From Ceratopteris richardii (Eukaryota > Streptophyta > Polypodiopsida > Polypodiales > Pteridaceae): a DNA stretch of 64,000 nucleotides. Position numbers and translations under genes: made by a program. Every line of letters starts with the position of its first letter. Position 1 is the first letter of the stretch. The notes under the pieces are model-generated. The model had not been told where the DNA came from. It did not search any database and worked only from the letters and a program-made list of their open reading frames with translations. This document shows positions 1 through 12,159 of the stretch, one piece after another. The DNA is taken from positions 73,043,983-73,107,982 of the forward strand of contig CM035416.1 in NCBI GenBank assembly GCA_020310875.1, read 5' to 3'.

Positions 1-370
1 AATCCTGATAACTTTCTTGTTGCTGTCCACCAATTCCTGCTCCTTTACCACAAACATTACTTCTTTTGAAAAATGTGTAGAGCTGGATAGTTTTACCTCG
101 GATAATTGTGTTGCCAAGTCGACTTTATTTGTTGATTCAGCTCCTGTTTGTTTGCTGGCTATTTCCTTGTGTTTCATCAAGCTTTTGTTGCAATCTGGCT
201 ATTTGTTCATCTTTCTTACTAATTTCTTGCTTCATTGCTGCCATTTCTCCTTGGAGTTTCTTCACTTCTTGGAGTAAGTAAGACTCCCATACTGTTGGTT
301 TGTTGACTGGGGCTGGTATAGAAAGCGGCTGGTGCAAGAGGGCAGAGGCAAAGCTTTTCCTGCCTTCCAT
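1..370 (-). pseudogene. LINE ORF1-like protein, truncated tandem copy
   Basis: This is the N-terminal part of the ORF1-like protein found complete at 797-1591, on the same strand. The start (MEGRKSFASALLHQ) and the following coiled-coil stretch rich in K, E and Q match that copy almost residue for residue. A 4-base insertion near 145-155 (relative to the other copy) shifts the frame, so the protein ends early as a 77-residue ORF at 137-370. The homologous DNA continues to the left edge of the window, offset by about 1177 bp from the second copy. I infer a tandem duplication of a non-LTR retrotransposon fragment. Confidence 0.7.
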
Positions 371-392
371 GTTGTTGCTGTAGACAGGGAGC

Positions 393-796
<404 letters not shown>

Positions 797-1591
797 CTAT
801 GTGGTATGGGTATGGAAATCTCTGATAATAGCTTGACCGCCTCTGTATACTGCCCACTTTCCATTCTTCCCGGCTTCTCTGACTTTAGTTAACTCTGCTG
901 GTCGATTTTTAAGTTGGAGTGGGGTGAGTTCATCTCCTATCCATACTTTAGTACCTTGTAGTGACTTTGCTTGCTTCATGACCGCTATCTTATCTGACAT
1001 GTCAAAATAGCTTACCCTTGCCTGAGTTCCTTTGGGTGTGATGAAGACCGGAGACCCTAGATTGATGAAGGGGACCACCTTGGTTAGTTCTGCTTCTATT
1101 ACTTCTGTTTCAAGGATGCAGTCATCTTTTAACTCGGGTGCGATGTCCTCCCTGTCCCATCCTAGGGGGAGGCCTCCAATCCTGATAACTTTCTTGTTGC
1201 TGTCCACCAATTCCTGCTCCTTTACCACAGACATTACTTCTTTTGAAAAATGTGTAGAGCTGGATAGTTTTACCTCGGATAATTGTGTTGCCAAGTCGAC
1301 TTTATTTGTTGATTCAGCTCTTGTTTGCTGGCTGTTTCCTTGTGTTTCATCAAGCTTTTGTTGCAATCTGGCTATTTGTTCATCTTTCTTACTAATTTCC
1401 TGCTTCATTGCTTCCATTTTTCCTTGGAGTTTCTTCACTTCTTGGAGTAAGTAAGACTCCCATGCTGTTGGTTTGTTGACTGGGGCTGGTATAGAAAGCG
1501 GCTGGTGCAAGAGGGCAGAGGCAAAGCTTTTCTTGCCTTCCATGTTGTTGCTGTAGACAGGGAGCGAGGAGAAGGGTGCTGGAAAGCTCAA
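797..1591 (-). CDS. LINE (L1-type) ORF1-like nucleic-acid-binding protein
   Basis: The 264-residue protein has the layout of plant/animal LINE ORF1 proteins. It has a coiled coil at about residues 50-95 (KKLQGKMEAMKQEISKKDEQ), then a globular part beginning KVIRIGGLPLGWDREDI. The C-terminal block contains WIGDELTPLQLKNR, then KVREAGKNGKWAVYRGGQA; this resembles the 'DLTP...R...L..V.EAR..GK.A..R.G' signature of ORF1 C-terminal domains. That resemblance is family knowledge recalled by eye. The conserved start is probably the internal Met at about 1543 (MEGKKSF), shared with the truncated copy; the frame stays open to 1591. No endonuclease or reverse transcriptase follows. The role would be binding LINE RNA. 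This is most likely an element fragment, not a host gene. Confidence 0.65.
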   Translation of the reverse strand: MSFPAPFSSLPVYSNNMEGKKSFASALLHQPLSIPAPVNKPTAWESYLLQEVKKLQGKMEAMKQEISKKDEQIARLQQKLDETQGNSQQTRAESTNKVDLATQLSEVKLSSSTHFSKEVMSVVKEQELVDSNKKVIRIGGLPLGWDREDIAPELKDDCILETEVIEAELTKVVPFINLGSPVFITPKGTQARVSYFDMSDKIAVMKQAKSLQGTKVWIGDELTPLQLKNRPAELTKVREAGKNGKWAVYRGGQAIIRDFHTHTT

Positions 1592-1670
1592 GGAGAGGGT
1601 CCCCTCTCTCTCGAGATGAAGAAAGAGGGGGGCTGCTCCCCTCCCGCCTTACCTGCTGTTGTCTCTGGGG

Positions 1671-1820
<150 letters not shown>

Positions 1821-1894
1821 AGTAACATTCCTTAACGTTCCATATCTTGGCGTTTGGTATGGCACCACATTCCATATGCATACCCATAGTAAGG

Positions 1895-2008
1895 TACGAT
1901 CCGTACGGTTCGTACGGTACGTATTAGTACGGTACTACGTACGCACCCTAAGATTTGGGGCTTCCCGTACGATATTCGTACGTTCATAAGGTACGATTTT
2001 TTTTTGGC
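1895..2008. repeat. Left subterminal GTAC/CGTACG motif cluster of the hAT element
   Basis: About ten GTAC cores, mostly CGTACG or GGTACG, occur in roughly 110 bp. The same motif cluster recurs at the other end. In hAT elements, repeated subterminal motifs serve as transposase binding sites; assigning that role here is inference. Confidence 0.6.
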
Positions 2009-2154
2009 TGAAAATAATATATTTTATATTTGAGATGATAGACATCATGTTTATGAATAAAATACATCAAAATAAAGGTAAAAAACTTCATTTAGCTATA
2101 TTTAATCATGTGGGATATTGTCGTCATATCGGGGAATTGGATGTATCAATATCT

Positions 2155-2225
2155 ACTTAGAAGTTAGAACTTAGAAGTTAAAACTTAGAACTTAGAAGTT
2201 AAAACTTAGAACTTAGAAGTTAGTA
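2155..2225. repeat. Short tandem repeat (AACTTAGAAGTTA-type)
   Basis: About five imperfect units alternate between AACTTAGAAGTT and AAAACTTAG inside the AT-rich 3' flank of the hAT transposase gene. The flank from about 2010 to 2532 otherwise shows no coding sequence. Confidence 0.75.
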
Positions 2226-2532
2226 CTATCATTTATGATTTATGTTAAAAACAAAAATCATGCTATCAATTTTCAAACTTCATTCATGACACATGTACAT
2301 ACTACATACATCTAGATTCTACATGATACCATCATACCCAAATGATAAATCTAGCTTCAAATCATATCAAAGTTTCAAACATGATCATCGTGATTCATGA
2401 ATCATCACCAAGAATACATGAAATAACAAGATGATAAGTCACAAGTCTAGAGTGATAAATAGTAAATACTAAAAAACTAAAAGCCAATGAAAAACATCAT
2501 TAATCATCATAATGTCCAATGTCAATAAAGTG

Positions 2533-5423
2533 TCAATAAAGTGACATCAATCTCTCATCATCCATCTCATCAATATCACTATCATCAGAATTCTCATCAA
2601 GAGAATCCGATGATGTCATCTCATAAGTAGATGATGGTGGTGTGGGAGGATCACTGACAAGGTTCCCCTCATCATCAAAACGCGGGGATAGTGGAAGCGG
2701 CTGCAACGATGATAATGTACTCCTCTGCCTCCTCGTGTATGTACTAGCCGGTGCTCGACTAGTGCTAGCTCCATCCCCGTGTGAAGTGGTTGATGCACGC
2801 CGGATAATCAATCCCTTCCCGCGACCACGGACTCCTCTGACCCTTCCTCTGCTATGGCCCCTTGTTTGCCTCACATCTATAGAGCAAAGCTCTCTATATA
2901 GATCGGCAAAAAGAAGCTCTTCCTCATCTTGAGGCACATCATGTGATGGAAGAGGAGTGTCTTTCACGGAAGGCCAAAATTTGTCCACATTCACCTAAAC
3001 AAAAAAGAGAATCAAAACATGAATTAGCATAACACGGAAGCCTACAACATTGAAAGCTGAAATTTTATGCAGCAGCAAATGATAAAGCTACTTACTTGTT
3101 TGAGAGTCTCCATGTTAGGGATATTTTGCAACATCTTAAGATTTGTACGACAATATATTAACTTTTCCATTTGATGAGGACTAAGTCTATTCCTCACCTT
3201 TGTGTGGATGAGAGAGAAAGCACTCCAATTTCTCTCACATGCACCGGATGAGCAATCTTGAGATAACACTTTAAGAGCATATGTGAATAATGTAGTGAAT
3301 GCAAAACCAAAATTTTGCCACCAAAAGAGTGGTTTTACCATTGATTCTCTATCCCAACATGTAGGAAAAAGAAAGGCAGGATTTCCCCTCATCCATATAA
3401 CAATTAATTTGCTCCAACATGTCATTATGTAGATGTGTGGGAACTACACGTGACATATATTGAAGACGATCCGATAATAACTCCACATCATCATATAATC
3501 GGGTGCTTTTGAATGCCGGATGCAATAAACCTGCAAACCCATGGATAGGCCGATGCATCCATGTCCATCTTCTCATTGTTGCCTAAAAAAAAGAAAGAGG
3601 GTTAAATATTAAAATTTAATAATAAGAATGAATTATGAGATTAAAATTATAATACACATGCCACATGTGAGATATATATCTCATTGCATCATGCATGCAT
3701 GATGCATGATGATTACATGATACATCATGTATGCATGATTGCAATTTGCAATTTGAATCATTACATGCAAAATTCAAATTGCAATTTGCACATAAATACC
3801 AAATACAAATGTACATTTATGATATGTATAATGATTAATCATTAATGTGAATCGTGGTATAATTGATAAAGCATAATTTATCAAAATATCTTACCTCAAG
3901 TACTTCATCTCTTTGCTCCTCGGTGACAAGAGTGCATTCCCTTATCTCTTGCATAGCTCTTCTCATGATATGGATGAGAAGACCGAGAGTAGCACCTTCA
4001 CAATCCGTCATGCGTAGAGCTTTGTAGATAGGTGTGATGACACCTAAAATAGCTCTCACACCATCCCAAAAGCTCTCATCCAAACATAACCTTTGCATGC
4101 TTTTTGACTCCTCTGATGTGCTCTCGTCCCACTCGATCCAAAAGGTAGATACCACCGTTTGTCGTAGAGGCACTTTCACTTCAAGCAACCTTGAAAGGAC
4201 AATCCACATGTATGCAAAGCGTGTGGTGGCGGGCTTCTTTATTTCAAGCTTGCTATGCTCTCTAAACATAGCCAACACTTTCACTTTTTGTGTGAAAAAT
4301 GTAACTATGTTCGAGGCTTGTAGTGTGCAAGCTTTCACCCATGTTAGCTTTCCAATATCCTCCATGAGCAAATCAAGACAATGAGTTGCACATGGAGTCC
4401 ACACAATATGTGGATACTCACCCTTGAAAAGCTGCCCCATATGCCTACAATTGCTTGCATTATCGGTGACAACTTGCACTACATTTGATGAACCCACCTA
4501 TGCATAAAATCCATAAATTAGTGTCAAAATATCAAAATGAAATTAAAATAAAATAAAAATTTAAAACCTACTTCTTCAATGGCCTTCTTGATATGCAGAT
4601 AGATGAACACTCCGGTTGTCTTCTTTCCCTTCTTTCCAACCTCAACGCCACGTAGGAAAAAAGTACCAATAGGGCATGACACAAGAATATTAATTATGCC
4701 TCTATTTTTTCTCTCTCTCCATCCATCCAAGAGGATAGTGCATCCATACCTAAACCATTTCTCACGCATAGGGGCAAGTGAGAGATCTATTCTTTTCTTC
4801 TCCTCATCAATCTTGGTTGTCCTCATATCGGAGTAGCTAGGTCCACTCCATCCTTGACATGGACCCACTTCACTAATTGCTTTCACCATAGTCTTCCATT
4901 GGTTTGAATTAAGAAGATTAAATGAGAGATTTTCCATAATTACCGTTCTTGCAATCTCTATGTCGGCTATCTTTTGTTTCTCTTTGATCCATGTGAGAGA
5001 GGACTTTACATGCCCGGGTGCTTGCCCTAATCCACTTTGCCTCATTGATTGTGACTCCCTTTGTAATGGTGATTGTGAGGATGAACTAACATTTGAGTCA
5101 TGAAAAGGTGACTCCTCTTCATGTGAAGAAGTAGAGACCGTTGCACGAGAAGAATGGCTTGCATATCCTCTTATCGATGTAGGTAATGTGCTAGGAGATC
5201 CCATCATTTTTTGCCTAATCTCGGATGCAATATGATCGGGAATTTCCTTGCATGCGGCCACTTGCCCTCCAAGCTTGCTTATGTGTTGAAGTAGCCTTGT
5301 GGCCCCGCTTGTGTATCGCTTGCCACAATATTTGCAAGTCCAATGATGGGAATTGGACTTCTTTGTGTCTTTCTCCACCCCAACACAATGGAGATCAAAA
5401 GCTTCATGCTTTTCTCTCACCAT
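2533..5423 (-). CDS. hAT transposase (BED zinc finger, DUF659, dimerisation region), four exons
   Basis: Four exons joined by GT-AG introns can be read on the minus strand: 5423-4572, 4497-3895, 3582-3096 and 2994-2533. Exon 1 begins MVREKHEAFDLHC and carries a BED-type finger (WTCKYCGKRY...LLQHI). It then has a DUF659-type catalytic start (ILLDGW) and ends at EE. Exon 2 resumes with VGSSNVVQVVTDNASN and includes the hAT landmark TPCATHCLDLL. Exon 3 carries the C-terminal dimerisation-type segment (SGACERNWSAFSLIHTKVRN). Exon 4 is an acidic, Ser/Thr-rich tail with an RGR-rich patch. The product would cut and join element ends. A frameshift in exon 3 near 3360-3425 breaks the frame, so the copy is probably inactive unless the splice model is wrong. 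Family assignment is strong; exon boundaries are by eye. Confidence 0.85.
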
Positions 5424-5687
5424 GTTGCTTAGAGAAAGGTTAAAGCTGAACTAGAAGAGAAAGGTTTGAAGCGAGCTTGAGAAAGCTTGATAGAGCTTGA
5501 GTGAGAGAGGCTAGAGCTTGAGGAATCTTAAGTGTGTGTGTGTGACATCTGTGTTTGAAGATGGGAGATGGTAGTAGACTCGTGAGCGAGCGGCTGCACA
5601 AAATACCCGAACGCGCAAGAGTTTGAAGTGAACAAAAGTGAACCGAACGAAAAAGTATAGGTCTTTTTTTTTCGAAAAAAAATCGTA

Positions 5688-5790
5688 CGAATTCGTACGA
5701 TTACGTACCGTATGGTACCTTGCAAAAAATACGTACGGACATATTCGTACGCGTACGAATAGCAACTATGTGCATACCGTACGTGCCATA
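5688..5790. repeat. Right subterminal GTAC/CGTACG motif cluster of the hAT element
   Basis: About eight GTAC cores (CGTACG, GGTACC, ACGTACGG) lie within about 100 bp of the right terminus, mirroring the left cluster. It sits about 260 bp upstream of the transposase start, so it may overlap the promoter. That is inference. Confidence 0.6.
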
Positions 5791-6059
5791 CCCAACGGTC
5801 CATACTACCTCATAGAAGTATCCTTCAAATTCAATACTAACATGTTTGCACAAGATAACTTAAAAGAAGCATAAGAGAATAATTTATTCCATTTTCCCAA
5901 TTCTCATTCTCATATTATAAGTACTTACATGTTCCACCAAAGAACAAAAATGTCATGCCATAATGGTGTAGAACCACAAACTAGAATGAATGCAACTCTA
6001 CTTGCCATGTTGTCCTTTTGTAACTTGATCAAGCCTGATCCCCCATATCGCAAGAAGTA

Positions 6060-6430
6060 CCCATGGCTACTTCTAGTTGTGAGCCTGAATATAGGGGAGC
6101 TTTCAATATTACGCTTGAGTGTCCGTGTCTTAGACACCGTATGGATCATTTGGGTGTCGAGCAATCTCTAGTCACCACCATCTTTACTGACAATCAAAGA
6201 GCATTGAAAGTTGAAGAACCTAGTGTTCCGTGCTTCCACACAGTAGATTGAGATGCACTATCATTATGTCATGGAGAGTATTACTGTTGAAGATCGTCAA
6301 CTTTGCTTATGTGCCTACACACGAGAATCTTGTTAACCTTTGGAGAGAACCTTTGTGAAGATATCAACTTGGCTTATGTACCTACATACGAGAATCATGC
6401 TAACCTTTTCACTAAGGTTTGAGCATGTGA
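6060..6430 (+). pseudogene. Ty1/Copia RNase H relic
   Basis: Translation gives ATSSCEPEYRGAF, then IFTDNQRAL and later PTYENHANLFTKV. These are the hallmark C-terminal Copia RNase H motifs (ATSSCEAEYRA, DNQSA, ENxADxFTK). Stops and duplications interrupt them; the block 'LCEDINLAYVPTYEN' appears to repeat 'LLMCLHTREN'-type sequence. It resembles the RNase H of Copia B at 19200-19470 and is a decayed copy of that family in the opposite orientation. Confidence 0.8.
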
Positions 6431-6578
6431 GAAGCTCAAAGTTCTCTGTAAAGCTTTTCGCTTATTCGCTTGTGTAGATTGTTTAGAGTCCAAATAACTT
6501 AGCACTTACACATGAGTGCCAACTCTTACTTCACCGCATTATCCTTAGCTAAGGGAAATAGTATCTTCTTGTAGTGAT

Positions 6579-6690
6579 GCGTGTTGATATTTTTTTCCTC
6601 TTTTTAGGAGGTTTTTTCCTCAGCTTGTATGTATGTCCATGACACTAACAAGCGACTTATCTTTGTACATTACGCACTTAGTGATTTCAC
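6579..6690 (+). repeat. Fragment of a Copia B-type LTR
   Basis: The segment begins TGTTGATATTTTTTT and continues through TTTAGGAGGTTTT, GCTTGTATGTATG and ACTTATCTTTGTACATT. The same order occurs in the reverse complement of the 230-bp Copia B LTR (18873-19102). It lies just downstream of the RNase H relic, as a 3' LTR should. Confidence 0.65.
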
Positions 6691-7091
6691 TAAATATTTT
6701 TTACCCAAACTCTTCTTAATCATGTTGTTTTTGGGCATTCCATGCTCCTAGAACTGTAGTAGAAATAAAGCACTCTTGTCGTACCCTTTATGGCCCAAGA
6801 GAGCTAGACATTTTTAATGCTCAAGGTTTGGGGCATCGTGATAATAACTGACTTCATTTGGGTTTGGCCATATCCTTGATTAAGACTACATGTCTAAGTA
6901 AGATACCTTGTGTCATTGCTTATTCAGTCCTCCATGTTTTGGAGATGGGTAATGCACCTTGATATCCTAGCAACCTCACTTTTTCTTGATTGTTTCCACC
7001 CATCCTTTCCTAGTGCCCTTGAACTAAGCCGTTGTTAACTTTTTTTTCAAGTTCCTCTTTCAGTTTTACTGTAATCTCTTCTTCTTTACAA
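6691..7091. other. Unassigned sequence; no gene recognised
   Basis: No long reading frame, clear splice structure or terminal motif was seen. It joins the Copia LTR fragment to a minus-strand LINE ORF1-like fragment and is probably more degenerate element DNA. Confidence 0.4.
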
Positions 7092-7325
7092 CTAACGGAC
7101 GTAATTGAAGCTGAAAGAAGCTGAATTTTTCGCTTCAATTCTTCGTTCTCTTTCTTCCATTCTTCCTTCTCTTTCTCTAGTTCCTCTTCCCATTGCTTTT
7201 TCTCTTTCTTCTAAGCTTTTTTTCTTCCCCCTCTTTAGGAGGTTATCATCTTCTGGGTTAAGCTTCGAGAGTTGATTCATGACATTTGTGGTAAATGTGT
7301 TTGTTAGCTTCTTGTTTCCCTTCAT
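7092..7325 (-). pseudogene. Coiled-coil fragment of a LINE ORF1-like protein
   Basis: The short ORF reads MKGNKKLTNTFTTNVMNQLSKLNPEDDNLL in part, then charged coiled-coil sequence (EREKAMGRG, EREGRMEERERRIE). Order and composition resemble the N-terminal coiled coil of the ORF1-like protein at 8820-9731, also on the minus strand. No C-terminal domain is present. This is a weak assignment from composition. Confidence 0.4.
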
Positions 7326-7345
7326 TTTATTCAGAAGTTTGCCTC

Positions 7346-7346
<1 letters not shown>

Positions 7347-7378
<32 letters not shown>
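7347..7378. repeat. Poly-C tract
   Basis: A run of about 32 cytosines. Length may be unreliable in the assembly. Confidence 0.95.
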
Positions 7379-7380
<2 letters not shown>

Positions 7381-7984
7381 TCTTCTCACAGCTCGACAGT
7401 AAGTGTCCATTGTCAACATCAGGTTAGATTTGAACTGCACCAGATCAGAGGACGTCCTCTCAGCATCTCAGATCGGACATCAGCAAGCATGTCAGAATAT
7501 TAGCACTAAACTCAGCATGTTAACTCATTGAATGTAAGGTCCAGGTCAGAGAGTGTGACAAAATATTTCTTCAGTAATTGCGAAGAAGTGACTCAACAGG
7601 TGGATACAATCGGAGAGGCGGAGATTCTCAGTGATTGGTGTGTCTAACAGGGAACAGGAGATATAGATGCTCAAGATAGAAGTGTTCGTATCTCACACAA
7701 CCCAGGATTGTTATTTATGGAATCCGGATCTCAGGAAAACAAAACAATTGTTCATATTAAGTCACATCAAGTTTTCGGGAATAATTTGTCAAAGTTCTGT
7801 CAGTGAATCTCTATCAGAAGTATTATTCTTTGCTTGAAATATCAATCTCAATTGCTGGTACATCCGTTGTTTTCGCACGACAACAGATTAGTCGAACACG
7901 ATTGGGCCTGTCTAGAGATGGCTCGCAAGGTGATGCTGCTGTTGCTGGACTTTCTGAAGCTGCAGTTCTGGAGCTGAGGTTGTT
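7379..7984. other. Possible LINE 5' region; no gene recognised
   Basis: The sequence is less AT-rich than its surroundings. From 7803 an open frame on the + strand contains GTSVVFARQQISRTRLGLSRDGS and runs toward the ORF1-like coiled coil downstream. I do not recognise this part. It could be the ORF1 leader of that LINE fragment or a diverged exon. Confidence 0.3.
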
Positions 7985-8420
7985 AAAAGCTTTGGAAACA
8001 GTACATCACTTTAGCCTTTACTCTCTGATATGCACAATAGCATCTAGAAAGGAGGTGGAAGAAATGATCAATCGGGCTGTCAAAGAAGCCTAAAAAGAAG
8101 CGGACAAAGCTCTCAATCAAAAGATGCAAAGGACCATGGAAATAATAAAATCCTTGGAAGACCAAATAAAGCATCTCAAAGAAGAAAGGGATGAATGGAA
8201 GGCTGAGACAAATCGTCTAAAAGAAGAAATAGTCCATTTGAAGATTTCCAAAGAAGAGAGTGAAATTACAAAGATAGACGACCTCAAAGAGGAAAGATTG
8301 GAGATTGGAGTACAAACATACAAGAGCATAATATCAAAACTGAAGTAGAGTCCACCCGAGACAAGTGGGTAGAGGTGGTATGTAAAAGTGTCAGAAAAGA
8401 GGTTCAAGAAGAACCATGAA
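7985..8420 (+). pseudogene. LINE ORF1-like coiled-coil fragment
   Basis: The plus-strand frame reads KEVEEMINRAVKEA, a stop, then KEADKALNQKMQRTMEIIKS, and a long heptad-like stretch (HLKEERDEWKAETNRLKEEI). Near 8350-8420 it ends with DKWVEVV and KSVRKEVQEE, matching in style the EGWVEVVKKTSRKAREE segment of the opposing minus-strand copy. Several stops make it a relic. It abuts the 3' end of a minus-strand LINE fragment, so the two face each other. Confidence 0.55.
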
Positions 8421-8424
8421 GGTT

Positions 8425-8790
8425 GAGTACCATACAGTACAATGCACACATGATGGGGAGAGGCTTAGACAAGCTCGTGGAACTGTCGCGTGATATCTCA
8501 AAGTGGGTCCACATGTATCGGACATGTGGGTCGCGAGAAATAATATGTAATCTACTGTGTAGTCTGTGTCTAAAAAGTAAGGCCACCCCTCTTGATCCGC
8601 GGGATGTGTGCTTTCATGTGCATCCTCGGTGTAGAGACTCCATTGGTATCCATGTATCCGGGGCAATCCTCTCTCTAGACTTTCATGTGTCTCTGTAAGT
8701 AGGATGATATCCTGGCCTCTCATCACCTCCTCGAGTCTCTCTAGGTATGTCCATAGGTCTCCGTTGCAATTCTAGACTGCAAAGCGGATC
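8425..8790 (-). pseudogene. LINE ORF2 endonuclease (APE-type) N-terminal fragment
   Basis: Minus-strand translation begins NCNGDLWTYLERLEEVM and continues with QDIILLTETHES. These match the start of LINE apurinic-like endonucleases (W-N-C-N-G and the catalytic E in a TETH-type motif). It lies just downstream of an ORF1-like frame on the same strand, as expected for ORF1-ORF2 order. No reverse transcriptase follows, because sequence of opposite polarity begins near 8420. A frame change near 8720 is required. Confidence 0.65.
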
Positions 8791-8819
8791 TCTTCTCGTG
8801 TCCCACAAGCCGCGAGTCC

Positions 8820-9731
8820 CTATGCAATGGCCTCGCCGTCTATGATGACATGACCGTCTAGGTAGGATGCTCGTTTCCCCTCTTTGTGGGCTTGGTGCAC
8901 CCTAGGCATACATGCACGCCTGTGTGTGACTTGTATTTTGGTGAGGTCATCGTGAAGGTAGATGGATGGGCCTTCAAGCCCTCGTAAGATTAACCTCTTG
9001 CGAAGGAAGGTAGATCGTGACTCTCCATCAGGGAAGTGGAGGATGAGGGCTCTTTTCTTAGTGGCATCTTTACCGACTCTCCAAGCTTTAGTGAAGGGAG
9101 ATGGTTCCCCATCCTTGTATCCGAGTTTGGTGCATAACATCTTCCTATCTTCCTCCGGAGTGGATCTTTCCCTCTCTTCCATGCTTGTGACTTGTATGTT
9201 GAGGCGTTGGGCTTGCCTCATCCTCTCTTCCTCGATGGTGTTGTGTATAAGGAGAGTCTCTTCTTTATGTGCTTCTTCTCGGGCCTTTCTTGATGTTTTT
9301 TTTACTACTTCCACCCAACCCTCTTTGGTGGCTTCGAGTTTGTCTTCCATGTGCTCGGTCAAGGCTTTTGTGATTTCTACTTTGAGGGCTTCCTTAGTGG
9401 TGGTATGAATCTTACCTTCTTCGGGGGAGAGCGATGCCACCGTTGCCTTGAGAAGGGCTACTTCTTCCTTCAAATAGTCTCATTCTTTTTTCCATTCCTC
9501 TTGTGCCCTTTCCTAAACTTCTTTTTCTATCATCCTCTTCTCCCTCTCCTCTTTCTCTTTCTTCCATTGTTCTTTCTCTTTATGGAGTGACCCATTCTCT
9601 TTTTCGAACTTGGATAGGCAGGCAATGATGCCATTGATGGTGGAATCCATAAGCTTCTTGTTGTCCTTGAGGGTGTTGTGAAATTTATCTTCTAATTTAA
9701 GTAAATCATCCCCCTTTGCCATGTGTCCCAC
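8820..9731 (-). pseudogene. LINE ORF1-like protein with coiled coil and C-terminal domain
   Basis: The frame begins MGHMAKGDDLLKLEDKF, passes through a charged coiled coil, and hits two stops near 9475-9515. It resumes as a 217-residue ORF. That ORF ends with GPSIYLHDDLTKIQVTHRR and HQAHKEGKRASYLDGHVIIDG, which fits the ORF1 C-terminal signature (DDLT...R...V..A...GKRA...DG). The order coiled coil, RNA-binding-like middle, C-terminal domain is that of LINE ORF1 proteins. An endonuclease fragment follows directly. The two in-frame stops make this copy inactive. Confidence 0.7.
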
Positions 9732-9739
9732 CCTTTGAG

Positions 9740-10683
<944 letters not shown>

Positions 10684-11411
10684 ATATTCTTCTCACCTGA
10701 GATGTATAGCAGCGACTTTACTACTCCATTGCCGGATGTGGTCGATTCTTGTATACAATCTGCTCCTATAGACACTAGACGAGCCCTCTACAAGGTCTTA
10801 AAATAGTCATTTTACTCTTGTTTATGTGGTGTGTAAAATACATGTTTAATCAACAAAAACTGGCAGAATATTGTACTCTCTGGAGGCTCAACTATGTTCA
10901 AAGATTTTCAAAGGAGGCTGCAGCGGGATTTGAAAAAGAAAGTAGATGCACGAGTTCAAGCCTCAATATCAAGACATCGATTAGAAAATATACAAGTATA
11001 GGTTTTATATTGGATAAGTGCATGTTTGTCACGTTTTACTCTGGTCATTCTCTGAATTAAGCTGATGCATGACAATGTAGCAATTTAAACTACAGCATGA
11101 GAATTCTGTTTGTATCATAGGTACAGGCTGTTGATGTGAATGTTGTGAGTCATCCAATTCAGCGCTTTGCTGTCTGGTTTGGTGGTTCTGTTTTGGCATC
11201 TACCCAAGAGTATTACAAAGTGAGTAATTCTAAGCGTCAGTGTATCCATGTATTTTGTATTATACAGATAAGCTAGCTCTGACGGGTTTGTTTCTGGAGG
11301 ACATTTGTTAAGTATATTCGTTGCATGCAGGCTTGCCATACCAAGGCAGAATATGATGAGTACGGTCCCAGCATATGCAGGACTAATCCCGTTTTTAAAG
11401 GAACTTTTTGA
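10684..11411 (+). CDS. ARP3: Actin-related protein 3 (Arp2/3 complex), C-terminal exons
   Basis: Four exons with clean GT-AG junctions encode 137 C-terminal residues: 10684-10794, 10867-10995, 11127-11219 and 11331-11411 (TGA). All introns are in phase 0. Landmarks are [20 protein letters not shown], then [14 protein letters not shown] and [15 protein letters not shown]. Next come [20 protein letters not shown] and finally [14 protein letters not shown] followed by TF. These are diagnostic of ARP3 as opposed to actin or ARP2. ARP3 pairs with ARP2 to nucleate branched actin filaments. The loop between DARV and VDVNVV, and the ending GTF where angiosperm proteins usually have GMY, differ from the angiosperm form I recall. 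The remaining roughly 290 N-terminal residues are not found in the window, so they lie to the left behind a large element-filled intron, or the copy is partial. All visible exons are intact. Confidence 0.95.
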
Positions 11412-11489
11412 AGTAATTGTAAGGTTGCTGTAATCAAACAGTGCAGTGAAAATAGGCCCTTCTAGGGTTGGTTTAATATTATCTGTCTT

Positions 11490-11740
<251 letters not shown>

Positions 11741-11799
11741 CACACGCACGCGCACGTGTGTGTGACATAGCTATCTGTCCAAGCCATGCATAAGAAATT

Positions 11800-12159
11800 T
11801 TAACTCGGATACTTCTTATTTTGGACAGACATAGAAGTTGAAGATGTGCTATTTCTTTTGTATTTGTTTTTGTTTAAAATTTGCATTTTTATATATATTT
11901 TCGTTTTTTTCTTAAATTTTATTTCTTAAATTATTTTTCATTATTATTATAAATTATAAAGAAAATTTGTTTTAATATATATATCTTTTTTAGATTTAAA
12001 TATTGAGGTACATTCATATTTTCATATGCTTTAGACGACGTTTCAAGGATCCAAAGAAACTATTATCAATGTCATCATTAGCCATGGTTGGTTTGGTAGT
12101 AAACTTTTTTCAGGGCGTTTACAATTCGTTTGGTAGTAAAGTCTATTGTTGACAAGTGT
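11800..12159. other. AT-rich sequence downstream of ARP3; no gene seen
   Basis: Very AT-rich with T runs. It may hold ARP3 3' UTR or terminator sequence, but no specific polyadenylation site is clear. Confidence 0.4.

Larger units (their letters stand above)
1851..5797 (-). mobile_element. hAT-family DNA transposon with transposase gene
   Basis: The element is bounded by imperfect terminal inverted repeats: CGTTTGGTATGGCAC at 1851-1865, mirrored by GTGCCATACCCAACG at 5783-5797. Both ends carry dense CGTACG-type subterminal motifs. A four-exon minus-strand transposase gene lies between them. The exact tips and the expected 8-bp duplication are uncertain; GTTCCATA on the left and GGTCCATA on the right are a possible imperfect pair. 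The left neighbour is LINE sequence and the right neighbour is a Copia relic. Confidence 0.75.

Noticed and set aside
7803..8093. Possible host exon before the LINE coiled coil
   Set aside because: It reads straight into a LINE ORF1-like frame and has no splice sites or family match that I recognise; no ARP3 motif is present.
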